From contig JAXGGA010001636.1 in NCBI GenBank assembly GCA_038373865.1, forward strand, positions 62,001-126,000: DNA of 64,000 nucleotides, given 5' to 3'. Every line of letters begins with the position of its first letter. Positions within the stretch are counted from its first letter, which is position 1. This document shows, one piece after another, positions 60,655-64,000 of the stretch. Origin of the DNA: Uloborus plumipes. Lineage: Eukaryota > Arthropoda > Arachnida > Araneae > Uloboridae. Made by a program: the position numbers and the translations under genes. A model generated the notes under the pieces. It saw only the letters and a list, made by a program, of their open reading frames with translations, did no database searches and was not told where the DNA came from.

Positions 60655-60850
60655 AAGGTGGTTATAAGTTAGATGTGTCTGTGGCACTCTAAGTCTTAAG
60701 CGGATGGACCGATTTCGATATTTTTTTTTTTTTTTTTTTTTGTTGAAAAGAGTTGATCGGGAGTGTTCTTAGCTAGGTCGCGTCTTCGGATGAGATAAAT
60801 TAACGAAGATATATTAATTTAAAACCTTTGAAACGTTTTTCGCGATTTTT
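60655..60850. repeat. Fragment of the dispersed long repeat
   Basis: GTGTTCTTAGCTAGGTCGCG and TTTAAAACCTTTGAAACGTT match 18870-18950 and 38340-38420. Confidence 0.7.
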
Positions 60851-60854
60851 CAGT

Positions 60855-61018
60855 TTAACAATTTTGCAGTTTATTAATGCAAAGCAGCAATTTTACACTT
60901 TATCAGTGTAAAACGGGAAATTTTACAGTTTATTACTGTAAAATTGGCAATTTTTAGCTTTTTACTATAAAATTAGCTGATGTATTATACTGTAAAAACA
61001 GCATCATTTTTTTTACAG
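60855..61018. repeat. Iterated TTTTACAGTTTATTACTGTAA hairpins
   Basis: Four imperfect short inverted units in tandem. Confidence 0.6.
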
Positions 61019-61029
61019 TGTAAATCCGC

Positions 61030-61290
61030 CTATGATGCAGCTCTGATCGGTTTCTTTTGCTTCTAAGAATGAGCAGAATCCCAGAGAGCCCCGTCTTTCA
61101 GAATAAGTGTAGTGAATGCTTCAGTTTCGTTTCGCGGTGTGCGGTGACGTGCGCTCGTGCGACAATCTTTTCCGAAGGTCGCCTTCTCTCTCCTCAAAGA
61201 CGCCGCACGCAGTGCTCTCTGGATACACAGACAGAAAGAAGCCTTTCTCTCTCCTCTTTCGCGCGCTCCCTCCCGTTTGCCGCCCCCGGT
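61030..61290 (+). promoter_or_regulatory. GC-rich candidate promoter / noncoding first exon
   Basis: CpG-rich, TC-rich stretch unlike its surroundings, ending CCGCCCCCG|gtgagt, a strong donor. No matching downstream exon is recognised before the window ends. May be the start of a third gene or part of a repeat. Confidence 0.35.
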
Positions 61291-61590
61291 GAGTGCCGTT
61301 TTCTCATTTCTCCTTCACTTCGTCCCATAATCGAATCCATCGAAATTTGGGTGTTCTCGCAATTTTTTTAAGTGCCTGTTTTTCACTGCAAAAAAAAAAA
61401 AAAAAAAAAGAAGAAGAAGAAGAAAATAGCTGTTGTTTTTCTTTATATATAAAAATGAATGTATGTATGTACCTATGCAATGGCGTACTGAGGCGGTGGG
61501 CTAATAGGGCTACAACCCCCTCCAAAATTTTTAAAACAAATTTTTTAATTGGTAAACTTAAGTTTTTTTTCTTAATTTCCTAAAAACCTA

Positions 61591-62098
61591 AAAAAAAAGA
61601 AAAAAAGGAAATTAAGAAAAAGTGAGAGTGAGTGCACCTACCGACTGCCGTAGAATGACTGCCAGGGTCTTTTCGTAAGCCGGCAGTCGGAGTCGGTGTC
61701 CAAATTTATTCAAGACACCAAAACATTACATACAATAAAATAGTACAAGACAAATAACAGGGTACAATACAAAAACAGCAAGACGAAGGACTTACAAAAA
61801 CACAGAGATATGAAAAGATGACAATACGAAACAAACAGAATAATAAAAAATAAATAAATAAAAAAGTAAAGGCAATATCTTTTCATATCTCTGTGTTTTT
61901 GTAAGTCCTTCGTCTTGCTGTTTTTGTATTGTACCCTATTATGTGTCTTGTACTATTTTTATTGTATGTAATGTTTCGGTGTCTGGAATAAATTTGGACT
62001 CTGACTCCGACTGCCGGCTTATGAAAAGACCCTGACAGTCATTCTACGGCAGTCGGTAGGTGCACTCACTCTTTCTTAATTTCCTTTTTTTTTTTTTT
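61591..62098. mobile_element. 508-bp foldback with 220-bp arms
   Basis: Left arm 61591-61820, right arm 61870-62098, nearly perfect complements (for example GTGCACCTACCGACTGCCGT). Confidence 0.85.
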
Positions 62099-62417
62099 GA
62101 AAGACCAAATAAGAAAAGCTTTCACAACAGATAATTAAGTACAGGACAAAATTAAAAGAAAGATTTTTGTTTTTGTTTTGACATGTCTATTTTTCTAAAC
62201 GTCATATTTATGATTATCCTATTATTCCATTTGGTTCATTTTATTGCAAATCTGTGTTTTAGAAATGCGAAATAATATTCTTCAGTCACTTAATTCTGTT
62301 AAATAAATTTCAGAAAATTGAATTGAAACCCAGTATTAGGAACAATAGTAAAATAAACAGCAAAATTAACATTATTAGAGCTTTAATTTGCCAAATATTG
62401 CAAACAAGTGTTGCAGC

Positions 62418-62948
62418 CAGTGGCGTACTCAGTGGGTGGGCTGATAGGGCTGCAGCCCCCTCCAAAATTTTTCAGACAAATTTTAAAAATTTAAGCTAAA
62501 ATCGTTTATTTATTTTTATTTAGTTATTTTTCCTTCCTTGCTGAAATTATAACACGAGAATTTCTTTTGAAAAAAGAATTAAGTATGGGGCAAAATGGGT
62601 AATTAATCTAATTCTGTTAAATAAACTTCAAAAAACGCGTAATTGAAACCCTATATTAGGAATATAGTAAAATAAATCGCAAATTAATGTTATAAAAGTT
62701 CAAATTTGCAAAAAAGTTCAAATTTCAATTTTATCATATGCTAGTTTCATCAAAACGCTTTACTTTTCAACAATAATTATAATGATAAAAAAATAATTTT
62801 AATGATGCATTTTTGTCATCTAAAATCAGCATTCATGTCAGAAATTCGAACTTTTTTTTCAGCTACATTTTATGAGGTGCCACGCCCCCTCCTCTCAAAG
62901 AGTGTCGGCTCAGCCCCCACTGAAATGATTTGTCTGCGTACGCCATTG
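62418..62948. mobile_element. hAT element, CAGTGGCGTAC family, copy A, nested
   Basis: Ends CAGTGGCGTACTCAGTGG and GCGTACGCCATTG with exact 8-bp duplication GTTGCAGC (62410-62417 and 62949-62956). Confidence 0.9.
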
Positions 62949-63230
62949 GTTGCAGCAATACCTGTTTCAATGAAGAAAATTTTTAAAACTAAATTTATCA
63001 TTCTCTGTGTCCATCAAAACGCTTTCTTCACAATAATTTTAACGAAAAAAATGTTTTTTAAATGATGTATTTTTGTCGACTTAAATAGGCATTGAAACAG
63101 AAATTCAAGACATTTACTTTTCTTAGTTACATTTCATGGGGTGCTCCCCCCCTAATCTCAAAGAGTCTTGACTCAGCTCCCCCCCCCCCCTGAAATGATT
63201 TGTCTGTGCGTACGCCACTGTACCTATGTA

Positions 63231-63957
63231 TCTATGTCCTTCATAATAGACTCAAAAACTTCCCGTCGGATTTTGCTAAAAATTTCACTGTGTTCATTAA
63301 TTTTTTGGGTTTCTGAAACTTAAGAAGAAATGTCGGTTTGCAACTTAATCTACTGTTCTAGCCTTTATAATTGTTTTTAAACGTAAAAGCGTTTTTTTTT
63401 TTTTTTTTTTTTTTTGTATTTATTGTCGTTTTTATTTCATTTCTGTGTGTGAAGTGTTTCGTGTCGTTTCGTTTTCTTTTTCTTTTTTTTTTTTTCATAT
63501 TTATACTTTTTTCTCATTTCTGTGTGTGGTTAAGAAGTGTTTCGTGTCGTTTCTTTCTCTGTCTTTTCTTTTTGCCTTGGAAAGTACAATTTTTTCCTTT
63601 GTACCAATTTTTAGTAAAATGTTATCAGTTTTCTTCTTTTTAAAACTTTTTTTCCGAAAGACAGATGGTGCGGAGGGCATGTGCTGTGCACCCCCTGCTG
63701 GCGATCATGCCAATAAAAATAGATATACATATCTCGAATTTCTCTCAGTTCTCCGTTCTAAGCCATGCTTCACCTTAGTTCCGTTCGATGTAAATTATCA
63801 TTGCAATACAAATCGCTTGCTTGAATCTAGGTTAATGATGTTTTGTCACTGTCTACGAGCCGCCGTCAATCGCTTTTAGGCTTCCAATACCAGCCTGATG
63901 GTCGCATTTCAGTAAATATCATAAATTTTCAAATTAACCGACGCGTGTTTCTCTTTT
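63231..63957. other. No gene seen near right edge
   Basis: Poly-T and pyrimidine runs. A short open stretch after 63660 is not recognised. Confidence 0.4.
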
Positions 63958-63959
63958 CT

Positions 63960-64000
63960 TAACCCATTAATGCCTGACTTTTTTTTTCCAAAGATATCTT
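63960..64000 (+). mobile_element. Left end of a TTAA element, cut by window
   Basis: TTAACCCATTAATGCCTGAC and the following ~20 bases match, inverted, the outer element end at 34300-34335. Confidence 0.7.

Larger units (their letters stand above)
61478..63220. mobile_element. hAT element, CAGTGGCGTAC family, copy B
   Basis: Ends CAATGGCGTACTGAGG and GCGTACGCCACTG with exact 8-bp duplication TACCTATG (61470-61477 and 63221-63228). Hosts copy A and a long foldback. Confidence 0.87.
61440..63230 (+). mobile_element. Possible Helitron 5' end hosting a hAT element
   Basis: TCTTTATATATAAAAATGAATG resembles Helitron 5' termini; the sequence resumes after the hAT at 63221. The Helitron 3' end was not identified. 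Confidence 0.35.

Noticed and set aside
63660..63880. Possible exon with GMCCAPPAGDHANKN
   Set aside because: No recognised family, weak splice context and neighbouring low complexity.

Overview
This is an animal nuclear-genome window: AT-rich, intron-rich and full of transposons. It holds two recognisable host genes head to head. On the minus strand (3710-22023) lies the 5' part of an ASB3-like gene (ankyrin repeat and SOCS box protein 3). Six coding exons join in phase and give 383 codons; the SOCS-box end is not seen and probably lies left of the window. On the plus strand (25167-56441) lies a complete FANCM gene of 13 coding exons and about 2,399 residues, with an N-terminal DEAH translocase, a long disordered middle and a degenerate C-terminal ERCC4 nuclease-like domain. 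The two start codons are 3.1 kb apart. The CR1 LINE, Helitron, hAT and Tc1/mariner mix and the intron sizes suggest an arthropod, perhaps an arachnid, but the sequence does not prove the taxon.

Layout. 1-3700: foldback repeats, a TTAA-type MITE carrying nested elements and a hAT element. 3710-22023: ASB3-like exons separated by introns holding MITEs, a Helitron, a CR1 fragment, two hAT elements and a large TA-flanked element. 22024-25166: intergenic, with one TA-flanked element and a perfect 21-bp hairpin about 500 bp upstream of FANCM. 25167-56441: FANCM, whose introns hold a CR1 fragment, a triple nest ending in a Tc1-like transposon, several long palindromes and duplicated splice-junction segments. 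56442-58165: a broken tandem copy of the FANCM 3' end, split by a MITE that itself carries two palindromes. 58166-64000: repeats, including a hAT element with a second hAT and a palindrome nested inside it, and a GC-rich stretch that could be a promoter and noncoding first exon.

How they work: FANCM is a DNA translocase of the Fanconi anaemia pathway that remodels stalled forks and recruits the BLM-TOP3A-RMI complex. ASB3 proteins are substrate adaptors of Cullin-5 ubiquitin ligases. No functional link is implied beyond the shared 5' intergenic region.

Most unusual observations: (1) five places where a short segment spanning or abutting an exon boundary is duplicated beside the real one, four of them with a transposable element in or next to the duplication; two involve the same roughly 470-510 bp repeat, in the same sense orientation, in two different genes. 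(2) FANCM has an RMI-binding-like FDLDF motif and, far downstream, four roughly 59-residue repeats carrying a CFDLEN motif. (3) Four unrelated-looking mobile elements each carry several dispersed copies of their own 12-16-base word. All coordinates were read by eye from sequence; no searches were run.
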